Part shown: in pieces, positions 1 to 10,599 of the stretch
How the letters are laid out: every line of letters begins with the position of its first letter
Numbering within the stretch: position 1 is the first letter of the stretch
Source: Epiperipatus broadwayi
Taxonomy: Eukaryota; Onychophora; Udeonychophora; Euonychophora; Peripatidae
Assembly: GCA_028023455.1 (NCBI GenBank)
Contig: JAQFVV010000013.1
Span: 5,830,001 to 5,894,000, forward strand
Reading direction: 5' to 3'
DNA: 64,000 nt
Program-made: the position numbers and the translations under genes
Notes under the pieces: generated by a model
What the model saw: the letters and a program-made list of their open reading frames with translations, nothing else
Databases searched by the model: none
What the model was told of the DNA's origin: nothing

Positions 1-457
1 CAAAGAGGCAATTAATGTTCTGAGATCTTTTGTATTCTATAATAATTTTTGTTAGTGCATTCCCTTTTTTTTCACTGGACAATAAATCAAGGAGCTTCAA
101 GCACTTTTATTATGTGTACAACGAGGTGAAGGCGTTATTATGTTATGAGGACTTCTTCTTCCAGAGAATATCCTGCTGCCAGAAACGATTGCATGGCGAT
201 GAGCATGGGCAGTACTTTAAAATCGTCTATTCCATTTGGTTTATTTCAGTAAAGTTATTAATTAATATTCTGTTAATGTCACTTGTTTCAATAGGCTGAT
301 AGTTGTTTATTTTCTTGGGTTGATTTTTTATCTGTCAATTAATATAATCAACAGAATTTTATAATATAAAATTTTCTGCAAGAATTTATTCAAAAGTGTT
401 TTCTCTCAACCTTAATAAAAAGCAAAACTGATAAAGTAATGCTTTACCAACTTATTT

Positions 458-501
<44 letters not shown>

Positions 502-1771
502 CCTCCTCCTCCTCCTCCTCCTCCTCCTCCCTGAATTTAGATACATGCTTTCCTTTTCTCATAATAATAAGTAATACTTTTTTTAAAAATCCCTATCCAT
601 AGTCAAACAACATGAAAGAAAATGCTGAATAACTCTCATCTGGTTTAATTCATAACCAGTTGTATGATTTAGCTATTACAAAAGGCAACAATATTGCAGG
701 GAACAGAATATTTAATTAATGTAAAACTAAAACATTTTGAGAATTGAAGTTGAATAAGTTTAATAAAATATAATTTTTTTCTTCAAACAAAAATGAGATA
801 AAAGATAAATTTTTTTAAAACTAATTATAATTAGTTTATTCTCTCTCTTTTTTTTCCAATTCTAAATACAAACCTTAACATTCAGTCTTAGAAAAAAATA
901 TCTATTAGTAAAATTTATCCAGACCTCATATGCAATGATACCATATGCACAGACATATATATTTATCATTGATATTCTTTTTTATTTAGTTAACCTTTGT
1001 TATGTTAAGATTTTGCATTGAATTTTATTTATGATTATTTTCCCCATTTATTTTAATTTTAAAATAATGTTAACGGCATATGTATACCGTTACAATATAT
1101 ATGTTTGCATTTATTTATGTAACCCTGTCTACACTATAGTTATAATTTAGCATGCTATAATTGTTAGAACAATCTTTTATTTTGCTAATGTTTGATTTGT
1201 ATTTATTATGTGATTGTAAATGAATTGATATGACTGTGATTATTGACTGTTGTATCTTGAGAAGATAAATGAAGTCTTATAGGAGGTATTAATTTTAACT
1301 TCAAATAGATATGTTGGAAGGGCATAAATCAAAATACATATGTATATGTATGTATATTATTATTAAATGTGTATAACATATAAAATATATTAGAAGAATT
1401 ACAAGATGTTGAATATCATTTTGATAAGGATGAAAGATTGTTTTTTTTGTATCAGACAGTGCAGCAGTACTTGTAGTTAGTAATTATGATTGTAACAAAA
1501 TAGCAAGAAGATTTGATAGAATTATAAAAAATTTGGAATGAAAATAATTAAAATTTAAAATAATGAAAGTAAATAGAAAGAATAAATAATTAAAAATAGT
1601 AGTTGAATAGGAAATTGTAGAGCAATTAGTGGTTTTAATATGTGAGAAATTTATTAACTGATGATAGAAACAGTCATTAAAGAATTTAGAATGAGAACTG
1701 TAAAGACTAAATGTGTATGTAATAAAGATAGGATTTAGTCTATGGATTCTTGTTGCTAGAAAAAGTTGTTA
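1..1771. other. AT-rich flank without a recognised gene
   Basis: Low-complexity AT-rich DNA, apart from the microsatellite at 459-530. A slightly GC-richer patch at about 118-250 is open in one + frame (ORF 30-299). It has no recognisable domain and its only candidate splice donor is weak, so it is not called as an exon. The upstream PAK exon with the CRIB motif was looked for by eye here and not found. Confidence 0.6.
459..530. repeat. Compound trinucleotide microsatellite (TCA)n-(TCC)n
   Basis: An uninterrupted run of about thirteen TCA units passes directly into about ten TCC units. The change of one base per unit (A to C) suggests one array that mutated and expanded. It has no coding context. 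Confidence 0.95.
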
Positions 1772-1940
1772 TGTTCTTGGCCATAATATCTAAATAAATA
1801 AATACACACAGTTTAGATAACCAACAAACTTTATTAACTACTCGCGTTCTCTAACATAAGAGCGATGTCGCGCGCTCGCTAATCTCAGTTGTCGCCACTA
1901 GGCGTCAGTCCATAATTATAGCATTAGCCATAACATGACA
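1772..1940 (-). repeat. 3' LTR of the gypsy element (169 bp)
   Basis: On the + strand it begins TGTTCTTGG and ends CATGACA, giving the expected TG...CA termini. It matches 6128-6252 over its first roughly 120 bases with few differences, including the GC-rich GATGTCGCGCGC block. About 45 bases near its inner end have no counterpart in the other LTR. Confidence 0.85.
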
Positions 1941-1941
1941 A

Positions 1942-1955
1942 CTCTCTTTTTTTTT
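1942..1955 (-). other. Polypurine tract of the gypsy element
   Basis: On the element's coding strand this reads AAAAAAAAAGAGAG and directly precedes the 3' LTR. That is where plus-strand DNA priming occurs in LTR retrotransposons. The position fixes the LTR's inner boundary. Confidence 0.7.
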
Positions 1956-2020
1956 AAATTTTATTTACAAACATAATCTTTTAAATATACTGGAGGCCTT
2001 CTTCTTCTGTTTGATTTTTC

Positions 2021-5000
2021 TCATCTCGAACATTCGACTGGTATTCTTATTGCTGTGTCATTATCACTTGATGTTGATGGTGGTGATTTCTCTGTCTCAG
2101 GTACAGGCAACTGTGTATCCTCATCTGGTTCTTGTGTCAGTGAAGTTGTTGTGAATCTTTCAGCTGTGTTCCGTAGATGTGTCTTGGTTCGACGAAGAAT
2201 AGATCCATCTTCAGTCAAAATGCGATATGATTTTGGCTCGGGAGTTTTTTCAAGAATTTTACACTTCTTCCATCTGGTCCCATCATATACTTGTCCCGGT
2301 TTGTCAATTTCCACGGGTAGAGATATCTTGGCTGTCTTGTCATAGAAACTTTTCTGTCGAGTTTGCCTCTGTATTAAATCTCTACAGGCCTTTTGTGCAG
2401 GTGGATATATGAGTTGTTTTAAAAAGGATGGTAATTTTGTTTTAAGTGTTCTAGACATTAGTAGCTGTGATGGAGTACTCTTCATCCCACTTATTGGTGT
2501 ATTTCTAAATTCAAGTAAGGTTAATTCTGGGTCAATTCCAGATTGATAAGCTTTGCGAAATAGTTGCTTTATAGTTTGAACATTTCGTTCTGCAAGTCTA
2601 TTAGAACGTGGATAGTGTGGACTCGATGTGGTCACTTTAAAACACCATTCCTTTGTGAATTTGCGGAATAAGAATGAAGCAAATGGCATGTTATCTGCCA
2701 TTATTTCATCTGGTATGCCAAAGCGTGCAAATATTGTTTTGCATAGCTTTATTACTGAAGCAGCAGTTTTGTCAGGTATGCGAAGTACCTCTGGGTATTT
2801 AGAGAAATAATCCTAGTAAGTATTGTTGCCAAATTCAAATAAATCAGCACCGACCTTTTCCCATGGTCTTGTTGGCACAACATGTGGTAACAGTGGTTCT
2901 TTTGATAGAGCTGGCCTGTATGTAGCACATATTGGGCAGTTATTCACTAATGATTCAATATCTTAGTTAATATTCAACCAATATGATTGTCTTGCTCTGG
3001 ATTTCAGCTTCTCCATTCCTAAATGGGACTCATGTAGCAAGCTCATTATTCGGGGTCGTAGCGATGCCAGTATAAATAATTTTCTTTAATCTTGTAATAT
3101 TTCATGATTCAGCATGAATTGGTAATGATTTTGCCAGTATTTTTGCAAAATTGGAGGTACATTGCACTTATGTTCCAGCCATCCATTGCATATGTGTTTA
3201 ATTAATTCTGATGCTTTCTCATCTAAAGGATAAGCTCTCTTTAAGTCATTGCCCCAGGTACTGACAGTTTTGTTTGCAGTGTGTTTTTCACAGGCATCTT
3301 CTTGTTGTGTCATATTTATGTAGTTACGTGATAATGTATTTGCGATGTAGAGTTCCTTCCTAGGGCGGTATTCAAATTTAAGTTTATATCGTTGTAATCT
3401 CATTACAAATTTTTTGAGTCTAGGTGTGATTTTCTCAAAGGGTTTATTTACAATTGCAAGTAATGGTTTATGATCAGTGTGTATTATTATATTTCATCCA
3501 TATACGTAATGGTGGAACTTTTGACATGCATTGACAACGCTTAAGAGTTCTTTTTCTATTTGAGCATATCGCTATTCTGTTTCAGAAAGTGCTTGGGAGG
3601 TATACATAACTGGTTTTTCATTTTGGAGTAAAACTCCCCCTAGTCCTGTCTGTGAGGTATCTGTTTGTATTATTACTGGAATTTGAGAATTGAAGTGTGT
3701 TAGCGAGGTTGCATTGCAAATTGCTGCTTTTAGCTTATCAAAACATTGTTAGTACGAATTCCATACCCACATAACGTTGTTTTTATTAATAGATCGCAGG
3801 GATGCTGTCAGATCTGCTAAGTTCGGAATGTGTGGTAAGAGATAATTTATCATTCCTAAAATTCGTCTCAACCCTTGTTTGTCTTTTGGTGGTTCGAGCT
3901 TTTGTATCGCTTCTATTTTATTAGGATCTCCTGAGATTCCTGTTCCTGAAATTATTCGTCCTAAGTATTTCACTATTTTAGCATATTGGATCTTATCTGG
4001 ATTGAATTTCGCATTGACCATGCGTGCTCTGTTTAAGACTTTTAACAAATTTTTGTTCATATCTTCAATAGTTTTTCCTCCTATTAAGAAATCATAAACT
4101 GTTATACTGACACCTGGTATATTGGCAAATAATTCATCATTTGTCCTCTGAAAAATTTCTGGTGATACATTTAAACCAAAGGGTGAGCGGTTAAAGCGAT
4201 ATCGTCCAAAAGATGTATTAAATGTCGTTAAATCTGCTGATTCGTTATCAAGCTTTATGTTCCAAAATCTGGATTTCAAGTCCAAAACTGTGAAATATTT
4301 CATTCCTGTTATTGTATTTAAAACTGTCTCTGGAGTTGGCATTTTATAATGTTCTCTTTTTAATGCTTTATTAAGATCTCTTGGGTTTATGCATATTCTC
4401 ATAGTGCTGTTTGGTTTTTCAACTATTAATAGACTATTAACCCAATTTGTTGGATATGTCACTGGAGTTATGATATCATTATCTTCCATTTTATTTAATT
4501 CCTCACGTAATTGTTCATGTATACTTAGTGGAATTAATCTAGGTGCATGGACAACTGGTTTGAATGTTGGGTCTACTGTGAGGTGGTATTCGCCTTCATA
4601 ACAACCCACATCTTGAAAAACATCTTTGTATTTCTTATATATAGACTTGAAGTTTTTATTTTTTTTTACTTCCTGTGTTTTAATACTTTTATTATCTTTT
4701 CTACTCTTTGTTATTTTATCTTTGTTGTTGTTGGATATATTTTGATTATTTTTACTTTTATTTTTCATCGTTACTTTTTGTATTGTAATTTTGTTGTGTT
4801 TAATTAAACCTAATAACTCACAATCACGGTCATTAAGAAGTGTTGGTTCGTCTTCTTTTATTATTATAAAACGTAAATTACAGAGATCTTTGTTTATTTT
4901 GCATTGAAGTTTTGCTTTTCCTATTGGAGTGAGAAATGATCCTCCAAAAGCGTGTAATTTCTTCTTTGTTTTGTATATTATTGGTTGTGGATGAATAGTA

Positions 5001-5254
5001 TTAAGCACTTTTTTAGACATAATGTTTACATCAGCTCCTGTGTCTATTTTTATTTTTACTTTATTGTTGTCTAATAAAATCTGTTCATACCAACCATTAA
5101 ACGAATGAGTTGAGTCTACATGTCTGACGTATGCAATTGTGTTTTCAACATCACTGATATATGATGAATCCGATGTCGTAGTATCATGTACTTCGTTTAC
5201 ATAACGTCCATTTCTATTGATATTTTTATATCTTGTGTTTGAGCGTTTTGGTGT
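2021..5254 (-). pseudogene. gypsy pol remnant: protease, reverse transcriptase, RNaseH, integrase
   Basis: Reading on the - strand, the first landmark is an aspartic protease motif DTGADV (5033-5044 codes DTGA). The reverse transcriptase follows (VLDLKSRFWNI and SPFGLNVSPEIFQR in the 5020-3749 block). Then comes RNaseH (TDHKPLLAIV near 3460), and an integrase zinc-binding and DDE core ending near 2600, where IMADN and LAERNVQTIKQLF carry the last two acidic positions. All blocks are in the same frame as gag. Stops interrupt at 3749, about 3570, about 3490, about 3086, about 2965 and about 2815, but no frameshift is needed across the whole region. In the RT active-site box the usual pair of aspartates is reduced to one (VYDFLIGG), so catalysis should be lost. 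The C-terminal basic region ends near 2021. What is seen is decayed coding sequence, not a working gene. Confidence 0.92.
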
Positions 5255-5983
5255 TCATAAAATTTTATGGTCGTACCTTCTCGTATGGCATTTATTGGCA
5301 AAATGGTTTAACTTTCCACAATTATAGCATTTTTTACTAAATGCGGGACACTCACGTTTTAGATGATTACGGTTGCACTTTTGACAATTGCGTATGTTTG
5401 TTGTATTTTTCGCTATTACGTTAATACATTGTTCAGACTTTCCCAGTAATTCATTTTTGAGTTTTCTAGTTTCGTATCCATGTATTATTTCCAGTGCTTT
5501 TTCTAATGTAATATTTCCCTTTTCAAATAATCTGTCTTTTAGTCCTTCTTCTTTTTGTACCATTATAATTCTATCGCGGAGGATATTTTGTTTTTGATCC
5601 CCGAAGTCAACTTTTTCAACTACTTTTAAGTGAGTAAGAAAGTGATCAATCGATTCTCCCTCGTGTGGGTCCATTGTATATGCTTTTATTCTGTCATATA
5701 ATGTTTTTTTCATGGTGTTAAAATATTTATCCATTTGGTTTAAGACGGATAACAATTTTGTTTTATCTTCTGCATTCGCATGGTCTAATGTTTTTATTAC
5801 ATCTCTCCCTTCTTTTCCAATGAGATGACGTAATATTCCTAATTTTACTTTATCAGATTTCATATCGTTTTCTGTTGCTTCTAGGAAATTTAGGAATAAT
5901 TCTTTCCAATCAGTTCATTTGATTGACATATTTCCTTCCATAGATAGTGGTCCAATATTGTACGAACGATTGAATTGTGACAC
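5255..5983 (-). pseudogene. gypsy gag remnant with two CCHC-like knuckles
   Basis: The open block 5863-5255 has a helical capsid-like N-terminal half, including a DHFLTHLKVVEK segment. Near its C-terminus are two nucleocapsid zinc-knuckle-like motifs (CQKCNRNHLKREC and CYNCGKLNHFANKC), which bind genomic RNA in this family. The same frame extends upstream to an ATG near 5983 (MVSQFNRSYNIG), interrupted by one TGA near 5916. The block ends at a TGA (5255-5257), beyond which the same frame continues into protease. This suggests an original single gag-pol frame. Confidence 0.88.
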
Positions 5984-6106
5984 CATTTTGTATTTCGGCA
6001 AATATGATATGAAAAAAAAAAATTGCTATAAAAACTATTTTTATCAATATTTAAATACTCACTGTTTTATACTTTAGAAATATTTTTTTTAGTAATATTT
6101 CATTAA

Positions 6107-6127
6107 TTCACTCCTGACACCATCTTA
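6107..6127 (-). other. Primer-binding-site-like tract
   Basis: Immediately inside the 5' LTR, the coding strand reads TAAGATGGTGTCAGGAGTG. The TGGTGTCAG core beside the LTR is where a tRNA 3' end would pair to start minus-strand synthesis. The primer tRNA is not identified. Confidence 0.55.
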
Positions 6128-6252
6128 TGTTCTTGGCCGTAATATCTAAATAAGTAAATACACACAGTTTAGATAACCAACAAACTTTATTAACTACTCT
6201 CGTTCTCTAACATAAGAGCGATGTCGCGCGCTTGCTAATCTCAGTTGTCACA
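6128..6252 (-). repeat. 5' LTR of the gypsy element, internally deleted
   Basis: It matches 1772-1940 from TGTTCTTGG through the GATGTCGCGCGC block to CAGTTGTC. It then jumps to the terminal ACA, so about 44 bases present in the other LTR are missing. The left edge abuts the primer-binding-like tract. This is the promoter-bearing LTR, and the deletion removes sequence next to the element's 5' terminus. Confidence 0.8.
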
Positions 6253-7757
6253 GCTAGAAAAAGTAATAAAAAAGAGAAAATGTTGATAAATGATTGGAAG
6301 TCGTACAGATATGGATTTAGAAGAAAATAAAAAATAAAATTAAGATCCACAAGATTAGAAATATTGAAAAGAGTAACTGAAAACACTTTTAATTATTATT
6401 GAGAAAATTAAGAAGAGAATTCTGTTTGGTCATATATATATAAAAAAAGTTGCTGTTTTTCTTAATTAATAAGGAGTTTTTTATAATTTGAAATCAGGCT
6501 TTCAAATGGAGACATTGGTTTTAAATACAAAAGCATGCAACTGCAGGATGATTAGTTGTAATAAAGGTATCATCCAGGTTTTAGAAAATTAAAAAGTTGT
6601 ATTGAATACATATATATTACTTATATTTAAAAATAGAAGAAATTCTGAAGGATATATTAAAAGAGATTGTGGAGAATGGCAGCCAAAAAGAATTTATTAG
6701 ATGTTCTTAATGACAGGGATAGTTATGAAAGTTTGAAAGAGATAGAAGGTCTTTAAGGGATGGACTGTCTTTTAATAGATGATTACATAATGATCATTTA
6801 TTTTAAAAAAATGCTTTTTTAATAAATTGTTTTAATATGTTAGCTTCATAACAATAATAAAATGTTAAACTGAAAATACTTATATTTAATCATTTTTTTC
6901 TATTTTTTAATGTCTATATTGTAGAGTGAAGAATGTTTATTTTATTTTATAATAATTTCAGTGGTATTATTTATTTCTAATAAATACTATAAAAAACCTC
7001 CTTTGTTATTATTATATTTGTTTTAGTTTCATAATAATCAGTATGTCATCAATGGATATATTAGTTAAATAGACATCTTAATTTGCCTTGAGACAGAATA
7101 TTTAGCATATAAATTAAAATAATCAAGATAAGTCTTTTATTTCCATAAATTATAATGTACATATATATATATATAATTGCAATAAGAAAAAAATGAATTA
7201 AATTTGCATGCCAGACATACCTAAAAAAAGAATAACTCTATTAAAATTATAATAGAATTAGTTGAGAAAAGCAAAAAGAAAAATTGTCTAAGCATATTTC
7301 GAACTATTGTTTTGGTAACCAATCTGAATTAATACAAAGGTTCTTAATTTAATTGACTTTTAATTCTAGTAACCATTATTTCTTGAATCATTGAGTCTCT
7401 GAAGTTTGATAGTTTCTGTATCAGAATTGCAGATTCTTTTTTTTATCAAGTAAAACTATGGCAAAACTAAAATACATTCAATTAATATTTATTTATTTTT
7501 TAATTCAGCATATTTGTTAATTTATCTATATATTAATAGTCAGAAAAATGATAAATGTATTTTATTCATATATATGCTTTTGTTTTTTTTTGTCATAATG
7601 ATTCTATGAGGTAAATCCTAATGTAAATGATTATGCAATTTTAACTGTTTAACTGAATACAATTTACATAGTATTTTTTTTTTTAAAACTGAATTTGATA
7701 TTTTGTTCTTAAACTTGTAATTCTTTGTATTCATGCTTATTTTGGAAAAGTTATAAT
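6253..7757. other. AT-rich stretch, nothing recognised
   Basis: No open frame with family resemblance, no clear repeat structure, and no RNA gene seen on either strand. Only short A/T runs and TA dinucleotide runs stand out (for example near 7160). Confidence 0.6.
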
Positions 7758-8079
7758 CTTAAATTGGTAATCATCTGAAATCCGGGTACGGCCACTTGGG
7801 GCATTGATGCTATACAAAAATCAATCAAATATAACGTTACCGGACTGCCGTAACTTTTTTTTTTATAGAACATGTTTTTTTTTTTGATTAAACAAATTTT
7901 TAATTTCATTTATAACATGATTTCTTTTTTATTAAACAAATTTTTATATTCATTTTCATTGTTTTTTTTTTTAACCTGAGATTTTTCTTTATCCAATAAA
8001 TTTTGATAATTTAATTTTGTGTTTATTTTTTCAGAATTTTAAAACTTTGGACTGTTTCACGATGAAAAAACTTGTTTTA

Positions 8080-8920
8080 ACCCTGCCGAAAAAATATAAT
8101 GGTATAATTATTTGGGACTTGTTTTGACTTTGTTCTACCTTTTTTTTTTTGGTTGACTAAATTGTTTTTCTTCTTATTATTAAATTAGCCGAGAGGTATC
8201 GCAGCCGCCATGCAAGCAAGTAGTTGGTTGCAGACGGTTGTGGGTTCGCGTCCCGGCCGATGCTATGACACATGGAAAAAAAAAAAAAGTAACTTTTGTG
8301 TTGTTGAGGGTTCAAAAATTGTTTTGAAATCCCCACCCCCACCCTCGGATCAAGAATTGTAACATAAAGTCAATAATTTTACTTTTTTTTGAATAACTTT
8401 TTTCCACTTTTTACTTTTATTTATATTTCGTTTGAATTAGCCTTTTTTTTTTTTTGGCTTCTACAATAAACAGCTTTTTGGGAGGCTTTCGTACTGTTAT
8501 TATTAACAAAAAGTAAACAAAAATAGTTTTTTATTTGAACCCCACTTGTTTTAACCCTAATGAAAAAATAAAATGCAATTATTTGGGTATTATTTCGAAT
8601 TTATTCAATCTTTTTTTTTGGGGGTTGACCAAATTGTTTTTCTTCTTTTATTTTTCTATGATAAAAATTAAACTTTTGTGTTTGTTTGGGGATAAAATTT
8701 GTTTTAAAACACCCACTTCCACACTCGGAAAAATAATTGTAACAAAAAGTCAATAATTTATTGTTTTTTTTCAACAACTTTTTCTCACTTTTTAATCTTA
8801 TTTATATTTCGTTTGAATTACCTTTTATTTTTTGGCCTTCTACAATAAACTGCTTTTTGAGGGGATTACGTACTTCGTTATTATTAACAAAAAGTCAACA
8901 AAAATAATCATTTATTTTAA
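8080..8920. repeat. Imperfect tandem duplication inside the TIR element
   Basis: Two units start with TTGTTTTAACCCT (about 8083 and 8545) and continue in parallel through TTGTTTTTCTTCTT, a C-rich CCCAC block, TATTTCGTTTGAATTA and TACAATAAAC. The start of a third unit is seen near 8918 (TTTTAACCCCGCTGC). Only the first unit carries the SINE. Confidence 0.8.
8182..8285 (+). mobile_element. tRNA-derived SINE
   Basis: A GC-rich island contains a tRNA-like A-box region (GCCGAGAGGTATCGCAGCC) and a near-consensus B box (GGTTCGCGTCCC). It is followed by CCGGCCGATGCTATGACACAT and an A-run. The tail resembles the SINE at 40264-40362 (CCGGCCGACACTTTGACACAT). There is no proper acceptor stem, so this is a retroposon and not a functional tRNA gene. 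Confidence 0.8.
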
Positions 8921-9582
8921 CCCCGCTGCAAAAAATATAATCCAAATACTTGTCAATTTCTAATGAAATGAAAAAAAAAAAAGGACACAAACTTTGAACT
9001 TTTTGAACTTATTTATTATTTTATTGCTGTAATAAAAAGTGGACATTATGTGCCTGAAAAAAGGACATAATCTCACACACTTTCTGTACTCGGCAATTAT
9101 GAACAGTTTAAAAATTGTACATTCTTCTCAGACCTTTTATTGGTCTTGTATATTTTCCACACTGAAATGTGACTTAGCGTGTGAGCTTTGTCAAAGCGTG
9201 TTCGAACATACACTTTTGCCAATTTTTTACATATTAATATTTTTTTAGGGAAGAGTGGGGACCATATGACAATTATTAGTAATTAAAAACATTATTTAAA
9301 TATAAATGACATCACACTATTATGGAGATTTGAAAAGTTGTACCGACTTGAAATTCAAACACCCTCAAGCGATACGGTAATCAGCTATGAATAGAACATA
9401 AACTATTTAGTTTCAAAGCACAAAACAGGCTGTAATATTTTTGTGCAATGTCATGTAAAGCGGCCTGCCTAAATGGGTTAACCATAAGGCCCAGCCGCTG
9501 AAACATCATTTTTATGTGTTTTGACACATAAACAACGACCCTAAGCGGCCGTGCCCCAATTTCAGATGATTACCCTTAAATT

Positions 9583-10442
9583 ATTTAAATGAAATTTATT
9601 GTGATTAAAAATTATATTGGTTTGATACACATTTCTTAATCAGAAGTCTGTTTTGTTTTTTGGAATATACTAATAGTTTCGGCAAAAATCCTTGATGGTA
9701 GATTTTTGTTGATTGGTTGATTTTTGCAGCCACCCTTTTTAAGCGCTTGGTTGTACAGCAAAAATCCATTAGGATAAAATACTTGAAGATGTTCTGGATA
9801 GTCTTCTGTGATTATAGTGTTTGATCCTGAGCTTTGATATCTCATTGTGAAATTGTCCATCAATTCTTTTTAAGAAAGTAATTTAATTGAGTGCAGGGTT
9901 CATAATGATTGTTTTATTTAAGCTAAAACTTTTTTTCTATAACTTGGATTTTTTTTTTTTAGGTTGGAATGTTAATAGATTATTGTTATTTTTTTCTTAA
10001 GTTGTTGATGTTAGTTATACAGTTTTATTTATGTTAATTATATAAATAATCAAATATTAAGTTTATTAGAAGATTAAGTGATTTTTGAGCATTGCATTTT
10101 AGCTCTAATTTGCATTACTGCTTTTGCACCAGTCCACCTACCAATGGTAACTGTCATATACTTGTTTTTAAAAATGAATATTTGAGAACTATTTGCTTCT
10201 TTGTTTTATGTTCTGTCTTTAAAATATTTGTGTGAATTATTTCTTGACTAACACTAAAAACTGCATTAATTATCATGTGGAAATAAAATGGGAGTTGAAG
10301 GAAGGAAGTTTATATCATTAATTTAAGTGATAGACATTTTAAACAGTTAAAATTGTAAGAAATTATTAGAATATGTTTGATATTGTGAATTTAAATATGG
10401 GAGAAAAATTTTATATTTATGTATTTTTCATATAATTTTTAG
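9583..10442. other. Stretch between the TIR element and the first PAK exon in view
   Basis: Intronic DNA upstream of the PAK exon at 10443. Its last bases (TTTTTAG) form that exon's acceptor. Apart from the minus-strand open block at 9636-9863 nothing is recognised. Confidence 0.6.
9636..9863 (-). CDS. Unrecognised minus-strand open block (75 codons), possibly an exon
   Basis: The translation has a mixed, non-repetitive composition (TIITEDYPEHLQVFYPNGF), unlike the Lys/Asn/Ile/Phe-rich noise of most frames here. It begins MMDNFTMRYQ after an AAAAAG that could be a splice acceptor, and an AAAAAG/GTGGCT junction about two thirds along could be a donor. I recognise no family. It could be an exon of a gene nested antisense in the PAK intron, a relic of a processed transcript, or chance. 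Confidence 0.25.
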   Translation of the reverse strand: MMDNFTMRYQSSGSNTIITEDYPEHLQVFYPNGFLLYNQALKKGGCKNQPINKNLPSRIFAETISIFQKTKQTSD

Positions 10443-10599
10443 GGCATGCCCGAATCCTGGGCACGACTGCTACAGAACTCTGACATCACCAAATCGGAAC
10501 AAAAGAAAAATCCACAAGCAGTATTGGATGTTCTTAATTACTATGATAATTCAAGAAAAGAAGCAGAGTCAAAGTTTATGTGCCCAATTACCAAGTTAG
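10443..10599 (+). CDS. PAK exon: autoinhibitory (kinase-inhibitory) segment
   Basis: The exon encodes 52 codons plus one base, starting [20 protein letters not shown] and continuing [16 protein letters not shown]. This is the segment that follows the CRIB motif in group I PAKs. In the inactive dimer it packs against the kinase active site, and it is released when Rac or Cdc42 binds. The close match to the vertebrate and fly proteins identifies the gene. The acceptor is TTTTTAG and the donor GTAAGC; the intron after it is phase 1, splitting the next valine codon. The C-terminal part ([15 protein letters not shown]) is not conserved. The preceding CRIB exon was not found, so the gene is incomplete at its 5' side here. 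Confidence 0.95.

Larger units (their letters stand above)
1772..6252 (-). mobile_element. Degenerate Ty3/gypsy LTR retrotransposon
   Basis: Two near-identical LTR copies bracket a gag-protease-RT-RNaseH-integrase reading frame on the - strand. The 5' LTR is at the high-coordinate end, a polypurine tract lies next to the 3' LTR, and a primer-binding-like tract lies inside the 5' LTR. The domain order (RT and RNaseH before integrase) is that of Ty3/gypsy (Metaviridae-type) elements. No env-like frame is seen. The frame is broken by several stops and the RT catalytic box is damaged, so the element is inactive. A 12-bp word, GCTAGAAAAAGT, occurs on both sides (1755-1766 and 6253-6264). It is too long for an ordinary integrase target duplication and is set back from the left LTR by 5 bases. 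Confidence 0.93.
7766..9574. mobile_element. Non-autonomous TIR DNA transposon, 8-bp TSD (hAT-like size)
   Basis: Terminal inverted repeats of about 36 bp begin GGTAATCATCTGAAAT at both ends and continue into a similar CACGGCC/TACGGCC block. The element is flanked by identical octamers CTTAAATT at 7758-7765 and 9575-9582. An 8-bp target duplication is typical of hAT elements, although the terminal bases are not the usual CAG start, so the superfamily is uncertain. No transposase frame is present. The interior contains a tandem duplication and a SINE. Confidence 0.85.

Noticed and set aside
30-299. 89-codon open frame at the window start
   Set aside because: Low-complexity translation with no domain and no good splice signals. 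The GC-richer patch is noted but not enough for a call.
8182-8285. Possible tRNA gene
   Set aside because: Boxes A and B are present but there is no acceptor stem pairing, and an A-tail follows; it is a SINE. The same applies to 40264-40362.
1-10442. Expected CRIB exon (H-x-x-H-VGFD type)
   Set aside because: No such segment was recognised; it is probably upstream of the window.
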